A stretch of DNA of 47,483 nucleotides from Mycobacterium sp. E1747 (GTDB lineage: Bacteria > Actinomycetota > Actinomycetes > Mycobacteriales > Mycobacteriaceae). Below the pieces are notes generated by a model. The model was not told the DNA's origin and ran no database searches. It saw nothing but the letters and a program-made list of their open reading frames with translations. The position numbers and the translations under genes are program-made. Positions 15,592 through 26,159 of the stretch are shown here, piece after piece. How positions within the stretch are numbered: the first letter of the stretch is position 1; each line of letters opens with the position of its first letter. Location of the stretch: the NCBI RefSeq assembly GCF_001667775.1, contig NZ_LZJI01000029.1:1-47483 (forward strand), written 5' to 3'.

Positions 15592-18378
15592 TTGACAACC
15601 GAGTTCGCGCGCCACGATCTGGCCAAAACCTCTAGCAGCGCAAGCGAACCCGACCGCGTTCGGGTGATTCGCGAAGGCGTGGCGTCATACCTGCCCGACA
15701 TCGACCCCGAAGAGACGTCGGAGTGGCTGGAGTCCTTCGACGAGTTGCTGGAGCGCTCCGGGCCGGCACGGGCCCGGTATTTGATGTTGCGGCTGCTGGA
15801 ACGGGCCGGCGAGCAGCGCGTCGCCATTCCGGCGCTGACGTCAACCGATTATGTCAACACGATCCCCACCGAACTGGAGCCGTGGTTCCCCGGCGACGAG
15901 GACGTCGAGCGGCGCTTCCGGGCCTGGATCCGCTGGAACGCCGCCATCATGGTGCACCGCGCCCAGCGGCCGGGAGTCGGCGTCGGCGGCCACATTTCGA
16001 CGTACGCGTCGTCGGCGGCGCTGTACGAGGTCGGCTTCAACCACTTCTTCCGGGGCAAATCGCATCCCGGCGGCGGCGACCAGGTGTTCATCCAGGGCCA
16101 CGCGTCGCCCGGGATTTATGCGCGCGCCTTCCTCGAAGGCCGGCTCAGCGAGGACCGCCTCGACGGCTTCCGCCAGGAACACAGCCACGCCGCCGGCGGG
16201 CTGCCGTCCTACCCGCACCCACGGCTGATGCCCGACTTCTGGGAGTTCCCCACCGTGTCGATGGGCCTGGGCCCGCTCAACGCCATCTACCAGGCCCGGT
16301 TCAACCACTACCTGCACGACCGGGGCATCAAGGACACCTCCGACCAGCACGTGTGGTGCTTCCTGGGCGACGGCGAGATGGACGAGCCGGAGAGCCGCGG
16401 GCTGGCGCACGTCGGCGCGCTCGAGGGCCTGGACAACCTGACGTTCGTGATCAACTGCAACCTGCAGCGCCTCGACGGTCCGGTGCGCGGCAACGGCAAG
16501 ATCATCCAGGAGCTGGAGTCGTTCTTCCGCGGGGCCGGCTGGAACGTCATCAAGGTGGTCTGGGGCCGCGAGTGGGACGCCCTGCTGCACGCCGATCGCG
16601 ACGGCGCGTTGGTGAACCTGATGAACACCACCCCCGACGGTGACTACCAGACGTACAAGGCCAACGACGGCGCCTACGTGCGCGACCACTTCTTTGGCCG
16701 CGACCCGCGCACCAAGGCGCTCGTCGAGACCATGACCGACGCCGAGATCTGGAATCTCAAGCGCGGCGGCCACGACTACCGCAAGGTGTACGCCGCCTAC
16801 CGGGCCGCCCTTGACCACAAGGGCCAGCCGACGGTGATCCTGGCCAAGACCATCAAGGGCTACTCGCTGGGCGCACACTTCCAGGGCCGCAACGCCACCC
16901 ATCAGATGAAAAAGCTTGCGCTGGACGACCTTAAGCACTTCCGGGACTCCATGCGGATCCCGATCAGCGACGCCCAGCTGGACGAGAATCCCTACCTGCC
17001 GCCCTATTACCACCCCGGGCCGGACGCCCCGGAGATCCGCTACCTGCTCGACCGCCGGCGCACCCTCGGCGGCTTCCTGCCCGAGCGCCGCACTAAGGCC
17101 AAGGCGCTCAAGCTGCCGGGGCGCGAGATCTACGCCGCGCTGAAGAAGGGATCCGGCACCCAGGAGGTCGCCACCACCATGGCGACCGTGCGCACCTTCA
17201 AGGAAGTGTTGCGCGACAAGGAAGTTGGGCCGCGCATCGTGCCGATCATTCCCGACGAGGCGCGCACGTTCGGGATGGACTCGTGGTTCCCGTCGCTGAA
17301 GATCTACAACCGCCTCGGCCAGCTCTACACCGCCGTCGACGCCGAGCTGATGCTGGCGTACAAGGAGAGCGAAGTCGGGCAGATCCTGCACGAGGGCATC
17401 AACGAGGCGGGGTCGGTGGGCTCGTTCATCGCGGCCGGCACGTCGTACGCGACGCACAACGAGCCGATGATCCCGATCTACATCTTCTATTCGATGTTCG
17501 GATTCCAGCGCACCGGCGACGGGCTGTGGGCCGCCGCCGACCAGATGGCCCGCGGCTTCCTGCTCGGGGCCACCGCGGGGCGCACCACGCTGACCGGCGA
17601 GGGGTTGCAGCACGCCGACGGCCATTCGCTGCTGCTGGCCAGCACGAACCCCGCCGTCGTGGCCTACGACCCGGCGTTCGCCTACGAGATCGCCTACATC
17701 GTGGAAAGCGGGCTGGCGCGGATGTTCGGGGAGAACCCCGAGGACGTGTATTTCTACATGACGGTCTACAACGAGCCGTACGTGCAGCCGCCGGAGCCGG
17801 AGAACTTCGATCCCGAAGGCGTGCTGCGGGGCATCTACCGCTACCGCGCCGCCACCGAACAGCGCGCCAACACGGCGCACATCCTGGCCTCGGGGGTGGC
17901 GATGCCGTCGGCGCTGCAGGCGGCCGAGATGCTGGCCGAGTGGGATGTCGCCGCCGACGTGTGGTCGGTGACCAGCTGGGGCGAACTGAACCGCGACGGC
18001 CTGTCGGTCGAAAAGGCGAAGCTGCGCCACCCGGACCGGCCCGCCGGGACCGCCTACGTGACCGAGGCCTTGTCGAACGTCCGCGGGCCGGTGATCGCGG
18101 TGTCCGACTGGATGCGCGCCGTGCCCGAGCAGATCCGGCCGTGGGTGCCGGGCACCTTCGTCACGCTGGGCACCGACGGCTTCGGCTTCTCCGACACCCG
18201 GCCCGCCGCGCGGCGCTACTTCAACACCGACGCCGAGTCGCAGGTGGTGGCGGTGCTCGAGGCGTTGGCGCGCGACGGTGAGATCGACCCGTCGGTGCCG
18301 GTCGCGGCCGCCCGCCAGTACAAGATCGACGACGTCCAGGCCGCGCCCGAGCAGACGTCCGATCCCGGGGTGGCCTGA
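15592..18378 (+). CDS. aceE: Pyruvate dehydrogenase E1 component, homodimeric type
   Basis: A 928-residue thiamine-diphosphate enzyme that decarboxylates pyruvate and passes the acetyl group to the lipoyl domain of E2. The ThDP/Mg binding motif is [10 protein letters not shown] about residue 260, followed by [22 protein letters not shown] cut across residues 283-304. The sequence tracks M. tuberculosis AceE (Rv2241) almost throughout, including [20 protein letters not shown]. The TTG at 15592 has AGGAGAG upstream and gives the [12 protein letters not shown] terminus; an earlier in-frame start at 15520 is unlikely. The C terminus ends [10 protein letters not shown]. Genes for other subunits are not in the window. 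Confidence 0.98.
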   Translation: MTTEFARHDLAKTSSSASEPDRVRVIREGVASYLPDIDPEETSEWLESFDELLERSGPARARYLMLRLLERAGEQRVAIPALTSTDYVNTIPTELEPWFPGDEDVERRFRAWIRWNAAIMVHRAQRPGVGVGGHISTYASSAALYEVGFNHFFRGKSHPGGGDQVFIQGHASPGIYARAFLEGRLSEDRLDGFRQEHSHAAGGLPSYPHPRLMPDFWEFPTVSMGLGPLNAIYQARFNHYLHDRGIKDTSDQHVWCFLGDGEMDEPESRGLAHVGALEGLDNLTFVINCNLQRLDGPVRGNGKIIQELESFFRGAGWNVIKVVWGREWDALLHADRDGALVNLMNTTPDGDYQTYKANDGAYVRDHFFGRDPRTKALVETMTDAEIWNLKRGGHDYRKVYAAYRAALDHKGQPTVILAKTIKGYSLGAHFQGRNATHQMKKLALDDLKHFRDSMRIPISDAQLDENPYLPPYYHPGPDAPEIRYLLDRRRTLGGFLPERRTKAKALKLPGREIYAALKKGSGTQEVATTMATVRTFKEVLRDKEVGPRIVPIIPDEARTFGMDSWFPSLKIYNRLGQLYTAVDAELMLAYKESEVGQILHEGINEAGSVGSFIAAGTSYATHNEPMIPIYIFYSMFGFQRTGDGLWAAADQMARGFLLGATAGRTTLTGEGLQHADGHSLLLASTNPAVVAYDPAFAYEIAYIVESGLARMFGENPEDVYFYMTVYNEPYVQPPEPENFDPEGVLRGIYRYRAATEQRANTAHILASGVAMPSALQAAEMLAEWDVAADVWSVTSWGELNRDGLSVEKAKLRHPDRPAGTAYVTEALSNVRGPVIAVSDWMRAVPEQIRPWVPGTFVTLGTDGFGFSDTRPAARRYFNTDAESQVVAVLEALARDGEIDPSVPVAAARQYKIDDVQAAPEQTSDPGVA

Positions 18379-18584
18379 GCCCCCGCCCCCGCCCCGCCTC
18401 CCACCTCCTGCTCCGCTGTCGAGTGCGCGGCCAGCCGCACACTGGGCGACTGTGCGGCCAGCCCCACACTCGGCCGACCGTCCGCCGCCGAACTTCACGC
18501 CCGCGCCCCGGTTCCAGGGCCGGTGCGACGCAAAACGACCCCCTCTTTGGGGGATCCTTCCAAAATGTGGCGTAGGTTTTAGGG
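18379..18584. repeat. aceE-mabR gap with tandem GC-rich repeat
   Basis: The gap holds two near-identical units of about 30 bp (18421-18450 and 18448-18478), each containing GTGCGGCCAGCC followed by CACACT. Each unit is itself partly palindromic. A TAGGTT box lies six bases before the GTG of mabR, which may give a leaderless transcript. Confidence 0.55.
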
Positions 18585-19907
18585 GTGAATGACAACCCGT
18601 TCGCTGGCCCATTCGCCAAGCAGCCTCGGTCCCCGCTGGAGCTGCTGGACACGGTGCCCGATTCCGTGTTGCGCCGGCTGAAGCAGCACTCCGGCCGGCT
18701 GGCCACCGAGGCCGTCTCGGTCATGCAGGACCGGCTGCCGTTCTTCGCCGACCTGGAAGCCTCGCAGCGGGCCAGCGTCGCGTTGGTGGTGCAGACGGCC
18801 ATCAACAACTTCGTCGAGTGGATGCAGGACCCGCACAGCAACGTCAGCTACACCGCCGAGGCCTTCGAGCTGGTGCCGCAGGACCTCGCCCGCCGGATCG
18901 CGTTGCGGCACAGCGTCGACATGGTGCGCGTCACCATGGAGTTCTTCGAAGAGGTGCTGCCGCTGGTCGCCCGCTCCGAGGACCAGTTGACCGCCCTGAC
19001 CGTGGGCGTCTTGAAGTACAGCCGCGACCTGGCGTTCACCTCCGCCTCGGCCTACGCGAACGCGGCCGAGGCGCGCGGCACCTGGGACAGCCGGATGGAG
19101 GCCAGCGTCGTCGACGCGGTGGTCCGCGGCGACACCGGCCCCGAGCTGTTGTCCCGCGCGGCGGCGCTGAACTGGGACACCACCGCCCCGGCGACCGTGG
19201 TGGTCGGAGTGCCCGCGCCCGGCCCCGACGGGTCGACCGGGCCGGGTGACGACCAGCGGGCCAGTCAGCACGTCCGCGACATCGCCGCCCGCCACGGCCG
19301 CGCGGCCCTCACCGACGTGCACGGCACCTGGCTGGTCGCCATCGTGTCCGGCCCACTGTCGCCAACTGACAAATTCCTCGGCGACCTGCTGGACGCCTTC
19401 TCCGACGGCCCGGTGGTCATCGGGCCCACCGCGCCGATGCTGACCGCCGCCTATCACAGCGCCAGCGAAGCGATTTCCGGGATGAACGCCGTCGGCGGCT
19501 GGCGCGGGGCGCCGAGGCCCGTCCAGGCCCGGGAACTCCTGCCCGAACGCGCCCTGATGGGCGACGCGTCGGCGATCGTCGCGCTGCACACCGACGTGAT
19601 GGGACCGCTGGCCGACGCGGGGCCCACGCTCATCGAGACTCTTGACGCTTATTTAGATTGTGGCGGCGCGATTGAGGCTTGTGCCAGAAAGTTGTTCGTT
19701 CATCCAAATACGGTGCGCTACCGGCTCAAGCGGATCACCGACTTCACCGGACGCGATCCCACGCAGCCCCGCGATGCATACGTGCTGCGAGTGGCGGCGA
19801 CAGTCGGCCAGCTCAACTACCCCACCCCAACCGCTAGCGTCGGCGCCAACCCCCTGCCCCCCGTTCCGCTGCCGGTCAGGGCCGCTGTCGTGGGTCAATC
19901 CGAGTAA
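18585..19907 (+). CDS. mabR: MabR, PucR-type transcriptional regulator of the FAS-II operon
   Basis: A 440-residue regulator equivalent to Rv2242. The C-terminal helix-turn-helix of the PucR/CdaR family is clear (GGAIEACARKLFVHPNTVRY then LKRITDFTGRD, about 358-390); the centre is a GGDEF-like sensory region and the N-terminal 170 residues are helical. MabR is known to bind the promoter of fabD-acpM-kasA-kasB-accD6 and tune mycolic acid synthesis with acyl-CoA as ligand. It lies directly before that operon, with a matching inverted repeat at 19964-19984. The GTG at 18585 begins MNDNPFAG. The last 35 residues are Pro/Val-rich and look disordered. Confidence 0.94.
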   Translation: MNDNPFAGPFAKQPRSPLELLDTVPDSVLRRLKQHSGRLATEAVSVMQDRLPFFADLEASQRASVALVVQTAINNFVEWMQDPHSNVSYTAEAFELVPQDLARRIALRHSVDMVRVTMEFFEEVLPLVARSEDQLTALTVGVLKYSRDLAFTSASAYANAAEARGTWDSRMEASVVDAVVRGDTGPELLSRAAALNWDTTAPATVVVGVPAPGPDGSTGPGDDQRASQHVRDIAARHGRAALTDVHGTWLVAIVSGPLSPTDKFLGDLLDAFSDGPVVIGPTAPMLTAAYHSASEAISGMNAVGGWRGAPRPVQARELLPERALMGDASAIVALHTDVMGPLADAGPTLIETLDAYLDCGGAIEACARKLFVHPNTVRYRLKRITDFTGRDPTQPRDAYVLRVAATVGQLNYPTPTASVGANPLPPVPLPVRAAVVGQSE

Positions 19908-19963
19908 TAGTGACCCAGGCAACAGATAGCGGGACGGTATCGAACACGTAGCTTACGGAGCGG

Positions 19964-19984
19964 TTTTGTGGGGAGCACACAAAA
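19964..19984. promoter_or_regulatory. MabR operator in the FAS-II promoter
   Basis: TTTTGTG (19964-19970) and CACAAAA (19978-19984) form a perfect 7-bp inverted repeat with a 7-bp spacer, which fits the TTTTGT-N9-ACAAAA site that I recall as the MabR target. A CATAAT box lies at 20000-20005, so the operator covers the -35 region. Confidence 0.8.
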
Positions 19985-20050
19985 ACCTAAGACGAGGTTC
20001 ATAATCTGTTACACCCGCCAAAACCGTTTCCACAGTGTTCTCTTAAACAC

Positions 20051-20959
20051 GTGATTGCATTGCTTGCGCCTGGACAGGGTTCGCAGACCGAGGGGATGCT
20101 GTTGCCGTGGCTCGATCTGCCGGGTGCCGCGGACCAGCTCGAGCTGTGGTCGAAGGCCAGCGGCCTCGACCTGGTTCGGCTGGGCACGACCGCGTCGACC
20201 GAAGAGATCACCGACACCGCGGTCACTCAGCCCCTGGTCGTCGCCGCCACCTTGCTGGCCCACCTGGAGCTCACCAAGCGCGGCCTGCTGGCCGACCAGG
20301 ACCTCATTGTCGCCGGTCACTCCGTCGGCGAGATCGCGGCGTACGCGATCGCCGGTGTGATGGCCGCCGATGACGCCGTCGCCCTGGCCGCCACCCGTGG
20401 CGCCGAAATGGCCAAGGCGTGCGCCATCGAGCCGACCGGCATGTCCGCGGTGCTCGGCGGCGACGAGGCCGAGGTGCTGGCCCGTCTCGAGCAGCTCGAC
20501 CTGTTCCCCGCCAATCGCAACGCCGCCGGCCAGATCGTCGCGGCCGGTCCGCTGACGGCGCTGGAGAAGCTGGCCGAGGACCCGCCGGCCAAGGCCCGGG
20601 TGCGCGCCCTCGGCGTCGCCGGCGCGTTCCACACCAAGTACATGGCTCCGGCCCTCGACCGCTACGCCGCCGCGGCGGCCGCGGTCGCCACCGCCGAGCC
20701 CACCGCCACGCTGCTGTCCAATCGCGACGGCCAGCCCGTCGCCTCTGCGGCGGCGGCGATGGAGGCGCTGGTCGCCCAGCTCACCCAGCCGGTGCGCTGG
20801 GACCTGTGCACGGCGACCATGCGTGACCGGGAGATCACGGCCGCGGTGGAGTTCCCCCCTGCGGGCACTCTGACCGGCATCGCCAAACGCGAACTTCGGG
20901 GGGTTACGACCCGCGCCGTCAAGGCACCCGCAGACCTGGACGCACTGGCTGAACTGTAG
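20051..20959 (+). CDS. fabD: Malonyl-CoA:ACP transacylase
   Basis: A 302-residue malonyltransferase that loads malonate from CoA onto AcpM, feeding the FAS-II condensing enzymes. The nucleophile Ser91 lies in GHSVGE and the partner His194 in GAFHTKYM, with the N-terminal LLAPGQGSQ loop. The GTG at 20051 is used as in M. tuberculosis fabD (Rv2243). First gene of the operon fabD-acpM-kasA-kasB-accD6; an 84-base gap with its own GAAGGGA ribosome site precedes acpM. Confidence 0.98.
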   Translation: MIALLAPGQGSQTEGMLLPWLDLPGAADQLELWSKASGLDLVRLGTTASTEEITDTAVTQPLVVAATLLAHLELTKRGLLADQDLIVAGHSVGEIAAYAIAGVMAADDAVALAATRGAEMAKACAIEPTGMSAVLGGDEAEVLARLEQLDLFPANRNAAGQIVAAGPLTALEKLAEDPPAKARVRALGVAGAFHTKYMAPALDRYAAAAAAVATAEPTATLLSNRDGQPVASAAAAMEALVAQLTQPVRWDLCTATMRDREITAAVEFPPAGTLTGIAKRELRGVTTRAVKAPADLDALAEL

Positions 20960-21043
20960 AAAGCCGCATCCAGTACAACCACATAACGGTGGAATAAGAA
21001 CGCTCTGTTCGATTAACACAACACATCACGAAGGGAAGACGCT

Positions 21044-21388
21044 GTGGCCGTCAGCCAGGAAGAAATCATCGCCGGTATCGCGGAGATCATCGAAGAGGTC
21101 ACCGGTATCGAGCCGTCCGAGGTCACCCCGGAGAAGTCGTTCGTCGACGACCTGGACATCGACTCGCTGTCGATGGTTGAGATCGCGGTTCAGACCGAGG
21201 ACAAGTACGGCGTGAAGATCCCGGACGAGGACCTCGCCGGTCTGCGCACCGTCGGTGACGTCGTCTCCTACATCCAGAAGCTCGAGGAAGAGAACCCCGA
21301 GGCTGCCGAGGCCCTGCGCGCCAAGCTGGAGACGGACAACCCCGACGCCGTCGCCAACGTCAAGGCGAGGATGGAAGCGGACAAGTGA
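21044..21388 (+). CDS. acpM: Meromycolate extension acyl carrier protein AcpM
   Basis: A 114-residue acyl carrier protein that holds growing meromycolate chains. Phosphopantetheine attaches to Ser41 in [11 protein letters not shown]. The core ACP of about 80 residues is followed by an acidic C-terminal extension ([19 protein letters not shown]), the hallmark of mycobacterial AcpM. The GTG start at 21044 follows GAAGGGAAG. Its last four bases overlap the kasA start (GTGA), which indicates translational coupling. Confidence 0.98.
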   Translation: MAVSQEEIIAGIAEIIEEVTGIEPSEVTPEKSFVDDLDIDSLSMVEIAVQTEDKYGVKIPDEDLAGLRTVGDVVSYIQKLEEENPEAAEALRAKLETDNPDAVANVKARMEADK

Positions 21389-22635
21389 GCAAGCCTTCCA
21401 CTGCTAATGGCGGTTACCCCAGCGTTGTGGTAACCGCTGTCGCGGCGACGACGTCGATCGCGCCGGACATCGAGAGCACGTGGAAGGGTTTGTTGGCCGG
21501 CGAAAGCGGCATCCGCGTACTCGAGGACGAGTTCGTCAGCAAGTGGGACCTGCCCGTCAGGATCGGTGGTCACCTCAAGGAGCCCATCGACGAGCACATG
21601 AGCAGGCTCGATCTGCGGCGTATGTCGTACGTCCAGCGGCTGGCCAAGCTGCTCAGCACTCAGCTGTGGGAGTCCGCCGGAAGCCCGGAGGTCGACCCCG
21701 ACCGGTTCTCGGTCGTGGTCGGCACCGGGCTCGGTGGCGCCGAGCGAATCGTCGAGAGCTACGACCTGATGAACGAGGGCGGGCCCCGCAAGGTGTCGCC
21801 GCTCGCCGTCCAGATGATCATGCCCAACGGCGCCGCGGCGGTGGTGGGTCTGCAGCTGGGCGCCCGGGCCGGGGTCATTACCCCGGTGTCGGCATGCTCG
21901 TCGGGCTCGGAGGCGATCGCGCACGCGTGGCGTCAGATCGCAATGGGTGACGCCGACTTCGCCGTCTGCGGCGGTGTCGAGGGTCCCATCGAGGCGCTGC
22001 CCATCGCGGCGTTCTCGATGATGCGGGCCATGTCCACCCGCAACGATGAGCCCGAACGCGCCTCGCGGCCGTTCGACAAGGACCGCGACGGCTTCGTGTT
22101 CGGCGAGGCCGGGGCCCTGATGATCATCGAGACCGAGGAGCACGCCAAGGCTCGCGGCGCCAAGCCGCTGGCCCGGTTGATGGGTGCGGGCATCACCTCG
22201 GACGCGTTCCACATGGTTGCGCCGGCCGCGGACGGCGTGCGTGCCGGCCGAGCCATGCAACGGTCGCTCGAGTTGGCTGGCTTGTCCCCCAAGGACATTG
22301 ACCACGTCAACGCCCACGGCACGGCGACACCGATCGGCGACACGGCTGAGGCCAACGCCATCCGGGTCGCGGGCTGCGAGCAGGCGGCGGTGTACGCACC
22401 GAAGTCGGCGCTTGGCCACTCCATCGGCGCGGTCGGCGCGCTGGAATCTGCCCTCACGGTATTGAGCCTTCGGGACGGCGTGATACCGCCAACGTTGAAC
22501 TACGAAACCCCAGATCCCGAGATCGAGCTTGATGTTGTCGCGGGCGAACCTCGCTACGGCGATTTCCGTTACGCCATCAACAACTCGTTCGGATTCGGTG
22601 GCCACAACGTAGCGCTCGCCTTCGGGCGGTACTGA
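21385..22635 (+). CDS. kasA: Beta-ketoacyl-ACP synthase KasA
   Basis: A 416-residue condensing enzyme that extends acyl-AcpM with malonyl-AcpM in the early FAS-II cycles; in M. tuberculosis it is essential and the target of thiolactomycin. The catalytic triad is Cys171 ([10 protein letters not shown]), His311 ([10 protein letters not shown]) and His345 ([10 protein letters not shown]), at exactly the M. tuberculosis numbering. The C-terminal [11 protein letters not shown] is intact. The GTG start overlaps acpM by four bases. Confidence 0.98.
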   Translation: MSKPSTANGGYPSVVVTAVAATTSIAPDIESTWKGLLAGESGIRVLEDEFVSKWDLPVRIGGHLKEPIDEHMSRLDLRRMSYVQRLAKLLSTQLWESAGSPEVDPDRFSVVVGTGLGGAERIVESYDLMNEGGPRKVSPLAVQMIMPNGAAAVVGLQLGARAGVITPVSACSSGSEAIAHAWRQIAMGDADFAVCGGVEGPIEALPIAAFSMMRAMSTRNDEPERASRPFDKDRDGFVFGEAGALMIIETEEHAKARGAKPLARLMGAGITSDAFHMVAPAADGVRAGRAMQRSLELAGLSPKDIDHVNAHGTATPIGDTAEANAIRVAGCEQAAVYAPKSALGHSIGAVGALESALTVLSLRDGVIPPTLNYETPDPEIELDVVAGEPRYGDFRYAINNSFGFGGHNVALAFGRY

Positions 22636-22719
22636 GCACGACGTCCGGCGACGACGCGGGCTTCAGCAAGCGGCCCAAGGAGAAGCGGGACAAGTACGGA
22701 AGGAACGTTCGCAAGACCC

Positions 22720-23979
22720 ATGACAGAGCTGGTTACCGGGAAAACGCTCCCGAACGTGGTCGTCACCGGCATCGCCATGACGACCGCTCTGGCCACTGAC
22801 GCCGAGAACACCTGGAAGCTGTTGCAGGACGGCCAAAGTGGTATCCGTCCACTCGAGGACCCGTTCGTCGAGGAGTTCGACCTGCCGGTCAAGATCGGTG
22901 GGCACCTGTTGGAGGAATTCGACAGCCAGCTGACCCGTGTCGAGCTGCGCCGCACGGGCTACCTGCAGCGGATGTCGACCATCTTGAGCCGCCGGGTCTG
23001 GGAGAACGCCGGCTCGCCCGAGGTCGACTCCGACCGGCTGATGGTGTCCATCGGCACCGGCCTGGGCTCGTCGGAGGAGATGGTCTTCAGCTACGACGAC
23101 ATGCGCACCCGTGGCATGAAGGCGGTTTCGCCGCTCGGTGTGCAGAAGTACATGCCCAACGGCGCCGCGGCGGCGGTGGGCCTGGAACGGCACGCCAAGG
23201 CCGGCGTGATCACGCCAGTGTCGGCGTGCGCGTCCGGCTCCGAGGGTGTCGCCCAGGCGTGGCGCAACATCGTCTTCGGCGAGGCCGACATCGCCATCTG
23301 TGGTGGTGTCGAGACCAAGATCGAGGCGGTGCCGATCGCGGCGTTCGCCCAGATGCGCATCGTGATGTCGACCAAGAACGACGACCCGGCGGGTGCTTGC
23401 CGCCCGTTCGACCGGGATCGCACCGGCTTCGTGTTCGGCGAGGCGGGCGCGCTCATGGTGATCGAGACCGAGGAGCACGCCAAGGCTCGTGGGGCCAACA
23501 TCCTGGCCCGCATCATGGGGGCCAGCATCACCTCGGACGGCTACCACATGGTCGCGCCGGACCCCAACGGGTTGCGGGCCGGGCATGCGATGAGCCGGGC
23601 GATCCAGCTGGCCGGCCTGAGCCCGAGCGACATCGACCACGTGAACGCACATGCCACCGGAACGTCGGTGGGTGACGTGGCGGAGAGCAAGGCGATCAAC
23701 AACGCGCTGGGCCCCCACGGCGGCAACGCGGCCGTCTACGCACCGAAGGCGGCCCTGGGCCACTCGGTGGGCGCGGTGGGTGCGGTCGAGTCGATCCTGA
23801 CCGTCCTCGCGCTGCGGGACCAGGTCGTTCCACCGACACTGAACCTGGAAAACCTCGATCCAGAAGTCGATTTGGACGTGGTGTCGGGCAAACCGCGGCC
23901 GGGCAAGTACGAGTACGCAATCAACAACTCGTTCGGTTTTGGCGGCCACAACGTAGCGATCGCCTTCGGGCGGTACTGA
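22720..23979 (+). CDS. kasB: Beta-ketoacyl-ACP synthase KasB
   Basis: A 419-residue paralogue of KasA that adds the last carbons to long meromycolate chains. Catalytic residues are Cys170 ([10 protein letters not shown]), His311 ([10 protein letters not shown]) and His348 ([10 protein letters not shown]). It starts at the ATG of 22720 (MTELVTGK), 84 bases after kasA; longer N termini annotated in M. tuberculosis have no clear support here. A two-residue insertion relative to KasA ([10 protein letters not shown]) precedes the last histidine. Confidence 0.97.
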   Translation: MTELVTGKTLPNVVVTGIAMTTALATDAENTWKLLQDGQSGIRPLEDPFVEEFDLPVKIGGHLLEEFDSQLTRVELRRTGYLQRMSTILSRRVWENAGSPEVDSDRLMVSIGTGLGSSEEMVFSYDDMRTRGMKAVSPLGVQKYMPNGAAAAVGLERHAKAGVITPVSACASGSEGVAQAWRNIVFGEADIAICGGVETKIEAVPIAAFAQMRIVMSTKNDDPAGACRPFDRDRTGFVFGEAGALMVIETEEHAKARGANILARIMGASITSDGYHMVAPDPNGLRAGHAMSRAIQLAGLSPSDIDHVNAHATGTSVGDVAESKAINNALGPHGGNAAVYAPKAALGHSVGAVGAVESILTVLALRDQVVPPTLNLENLDPEVDLDVVSGKPRPGKYEYAINNSFGFGGHNVAIAFGRY

Positions 23980-24026
23980 TCCGCTTTCCCTACCCGGAGA
24001 GCACACCGGAGAACAGGAGACCTGCG

Positions 24027-25448
24027 ATGACAATCATGGCCCCCGCGTCGGTCGGCGAATCGCTCGACCCCAGGGACCCGTTGCTGCGTCTGAGCAACTT
24101 CTTCGACGAGGGCAGCATCAAGCTGCTCCACGAGCGTGACCGCTCGGGTGTGCTTTCCGCGTCGGGCACCGTGAACGGTGTGCGCACCATCGCCTTCTGC
24201 ACCGACGGCACCGTGATGGGCGGTGCCATGGGTATTGAGGGCTGTGCGCACATCGTCAACGCCTACGACACCGCCATCGAGGAGCAGAGCCCGATCGTGG
24301 GGATCTGGCACTCCGGCGGTGCGCGCTTGGCCGAGGGCGTGAAGGCGTTGCACGCGGTGGGGACAGTCTTCGAGGCGATGATCCGTGCGTCGGGCTACAT
24401 CCCGCAGATCTCGGTGGTCGTCGGTTTCGCCGCCGGCGGCGCCGCCTACGGGCCGGCCCTGACCGACGTCATCGTGATGGCGCCGGAGAGCCGGGTGTTC
24501 GTCACCGGGCCCGACGTGGTGCGCAGCGTGACCGGCGAGGACGTCGACATGGCGTCCCTGGGCGGCCCGGAGACCCACCACAAGAAGTCCGGTGTGTGCC
24601 ACATCGTCGCCGACGACGAGCTCGACGCCTACGAGCGCGGCCGTCGCCTGGTCGGATTGTTCTGCCAGCAGGGCCATTTCGACCGCACCAAGGCCGAGGC
24701 CGGTGACACCGACATCCACGCGTTGCTGCCGGAGTCGGCTCGGCGGGCCTACGATGTGCGTCCGATCGTGACGGCGATCCTGGACGCCGAGACCCCGTTC
24801 GACGAGTTCCAGGCCAACTGGGCACCGTCGATGGTGATCGGGCTCGGCCGGCTGTCGGGCCGCACGGTGGGTGTCCTGGCGAACAACCCGCTGCGCCTGG
24901 GCGGCTGCCTGAACTCCGAAAGCGCCGAGAAGGCCGCGCGTTTCGTGCGCCTCTGCGACGCGTTCGGCATCCCGCTCGTGGTGATCGTCGATGTGCCGGG
25001 CTACCTGCCAGGTGTCGACCAGGAGTGGGGCGGCGTGGTGCGCCGCGGCGCGAAGCTGCTGCACGCGTTCGGCGAGTGCACGGTTCCGCGGGTCACGCTG
25101 GTCACCCGAAAGACCTACGGCGGAGCCTACATTGCGATGAACTCCCGCTCGCTGAACGCGACCAAGGTGTACGCCTGGCCGGACGCCGAGGTGGCGGTGA
25201 TGGGCGCCAAGGCCGCGGTCGGCATCCTGCACAAGAAGAAGCTGGCCGCCGCGGCCGATCACGAGCGCGAGGCGCTGCACGACCAGCTCGCCGCCGAGCA
25301 CGAGAAGATCGCGGGTGGCGTGGACAGCGCCATCGAGATCGGCGTGGTCGACGAGAAGATCGACCCGTCGCACACCCGCAGCAAGCTCACCGAGGCGCTG
25401 GCCCAGGCGCCGGCGCGCCGCGGTCGACACAAGAACATCCCGCTGTAG
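24027..25448 (+). CDS. accD6: Acetyl/propionyl-CoA carboxylase beta subunit AccD6
   Basis: A 473-residue carboxyltransferase subunit that, with a biotinylated AccA subunit, makes malonyl-CoA for fatty and mycolic acid synthesis. The N-terminal crotonase-fold half holds GGAMGIEGCAHIVNAYD-type acyl-CoA binding and the oxyanion-forming GFAAGGAAYGPALTD; the C-terminal half has DVPGYLPGVDQEWGGVVRRG for the biotin site. The ATG at 24027 is preceded by GGAGA. It is the last gene of the FAS-II operon, and a strong palindrome follows 22 bases after the stop. Confidence 0.98.
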   Translation: MTIMAPASVGESLDPRDPLLRLSNFFDEGSIKLLHERDRSGVLSASGTVNGVRTIAFCTDGTVMGGAMGIEGCAHIVNAYDTAIEEQSPIVGIWHSGGARLAEGVKALHAVGTVFEAMIRASGYIPQISVVVGFAAGGAAYGPALTDVIVMAPESRVFVTGPDVVRSVTGEDVDMASLGGPETHHKKSGVCHIVADDELDAYERGRRLVGLFCQQGHFDRTKAEAGDTDIHALLPESARRAYDVRPIVTAILDAETPFDEFQANWAPSMVIGLGRLSGRTVGVLANNPLRLGGCLNSESAEKAARFVRLCDAFGIPLVVIVDVPGYLPGVDQEWGGVVRRGAKLLHAFGECTVPRVTLVTRKTYGGAYIAMNSRSLNATKVYAWPDAEVAVMGAKAAVGILHKKKLAAAADHEREALHDQLAAEHEKIAGGVDSAIEIGVVDEKIDPSHTRSKLTEALAQAPARRGRHKNIPL

Positions 25449-25470
25449 GTCGCGGCGGCACCTTATAGCG

Positions 25471-25528
25471 CGAGCAGACGCAAAATCGCACTCGCGGTGG
25501 CCGCGTTGTGCGATTTTGCGTCTGCTCG
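25471..25528. repeat. Dispersed palindrome, copy 1 (after accD6)
   Basis: Perfect 21-bp arms (25471-25491 and 25508-25528) built on GAGCAGACGCAAAATCGCAC enclose a second stem CGCGG/CCGCG. The resulting hairpin could end accD6 transcription, although no T-run follows. Related copies lie at 26160-26215 and 43091-43150. Confidence 0.9.
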
Positions 25529-25546
25529 GCGAGTTAATCCCCAGGG

Positions 25547-26152
25547 GTGACTGGTCGATTGAGCCGGGTCTCCGCATGCTTCCGCGGTGCACACCGATGC
25601 GCTAAAGCTCATGCAGGCAGGGGTCGCCTCGCCACGGCACCCGGATGGACTGCAGTAGAGGTCGCAAGGCAACTGCGCCGGCCGCGGGCGCTGGCGACGC
25701 TCGACGCGGCGTTGCGATCAATGCAATGCACTCGCAATGAAATTGGTAGAGCCATTATCGAGCAGCGAGGACGTCGAGACATAGTTGCCGTGCGCGCACT
25801 GTTGCCCTTCGCGGATGGCCGTGCGGAATCGCCCATGGAAAGCGAGGCGCGGCTAGTGATGATCGATCGGGGGCTACCGCTTCCTGAGCTCCAGCATCCG
25901 ATCGTTGGGCGCGATGGCCAGTTGTGGCGCGTCGACTTCGCCTGGCCGTATATGCGTTTGGCCGCAGAATACGAGAGCATCGATTGGCATGTTGGTCGCG
26001 AGGAAATGCTCCGCGACAAGACGCGGTGGGCCAAGATCCAGGAGCTTGGGTGGACGATCATTCCAATCGTCGTCGACGACGGGCGACGAGAACCTGACCG
26101 CCTCGTGGACCGCATCGCGACGCACCTAAACCGTCCACTGATGGCCGGTTAG
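25547..26152 (+). CDS. Endonuclease-like protein (DUF559/AbiEi-associated type), N-terminally truncated
   Basis: A 201-residue frame. From about residue 33 it resembles the C-terminal two thirds of a mycobacterial family of about 290 residues with a PD-(D/E)xK, Vsr-like domain: AESPMESEARLVMIDRGLP, then LWRVDFAWPYMRLAAEYESIDWH holding the Asp and Glu of the metal site. The usual N-terminal winged-helix part is missing, and the first 30 residues look like non-coding sequence, so this is probably a 5'-deleted remnant. It is bracketed by copies 1 and 2 of the dispersed palindrome. If expressed, it would lack the DNA-reading half. Start not certain. Confidence 0.55.
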   Translation: MTGRLSRVSACFRGAHRCAKAHAGRGRLATAPGWTAVEVARQLRRPRALATLDAALRSMQCTRNEIGRAIIEQRGRRDIVAVRALLPFADGRAESPMESEARLVMIDRGLPLPELQHPIVGRDGQLWRVDFAWPYMRLAAEYESIDWHVGREEMLRDKTRWAKIQELGWTIIPIVVDDGRREPDRLVDRIATHLNRPLMAG

Positions 26153-26159
26153 CGCCGCC

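Noticed and set aside
15841..18612. Very long antisense frame across aceE
   Set aside because: It mirrors a GC-rich coding sequence, is low in complexity and rich in Arg, Gly, His and Val, and resembles no family.
19933..19946. 14-base match to the attachment core (GGACGGTATCGAAC)
   Set aside because: Too short, not in a tRNA and with no other element features; probably chance or a promoter word.
21385..23979. kasA and kasB as a recent tandem duplication
   Set aside because: They are the ancient and widely conserved mycobacterial pair.
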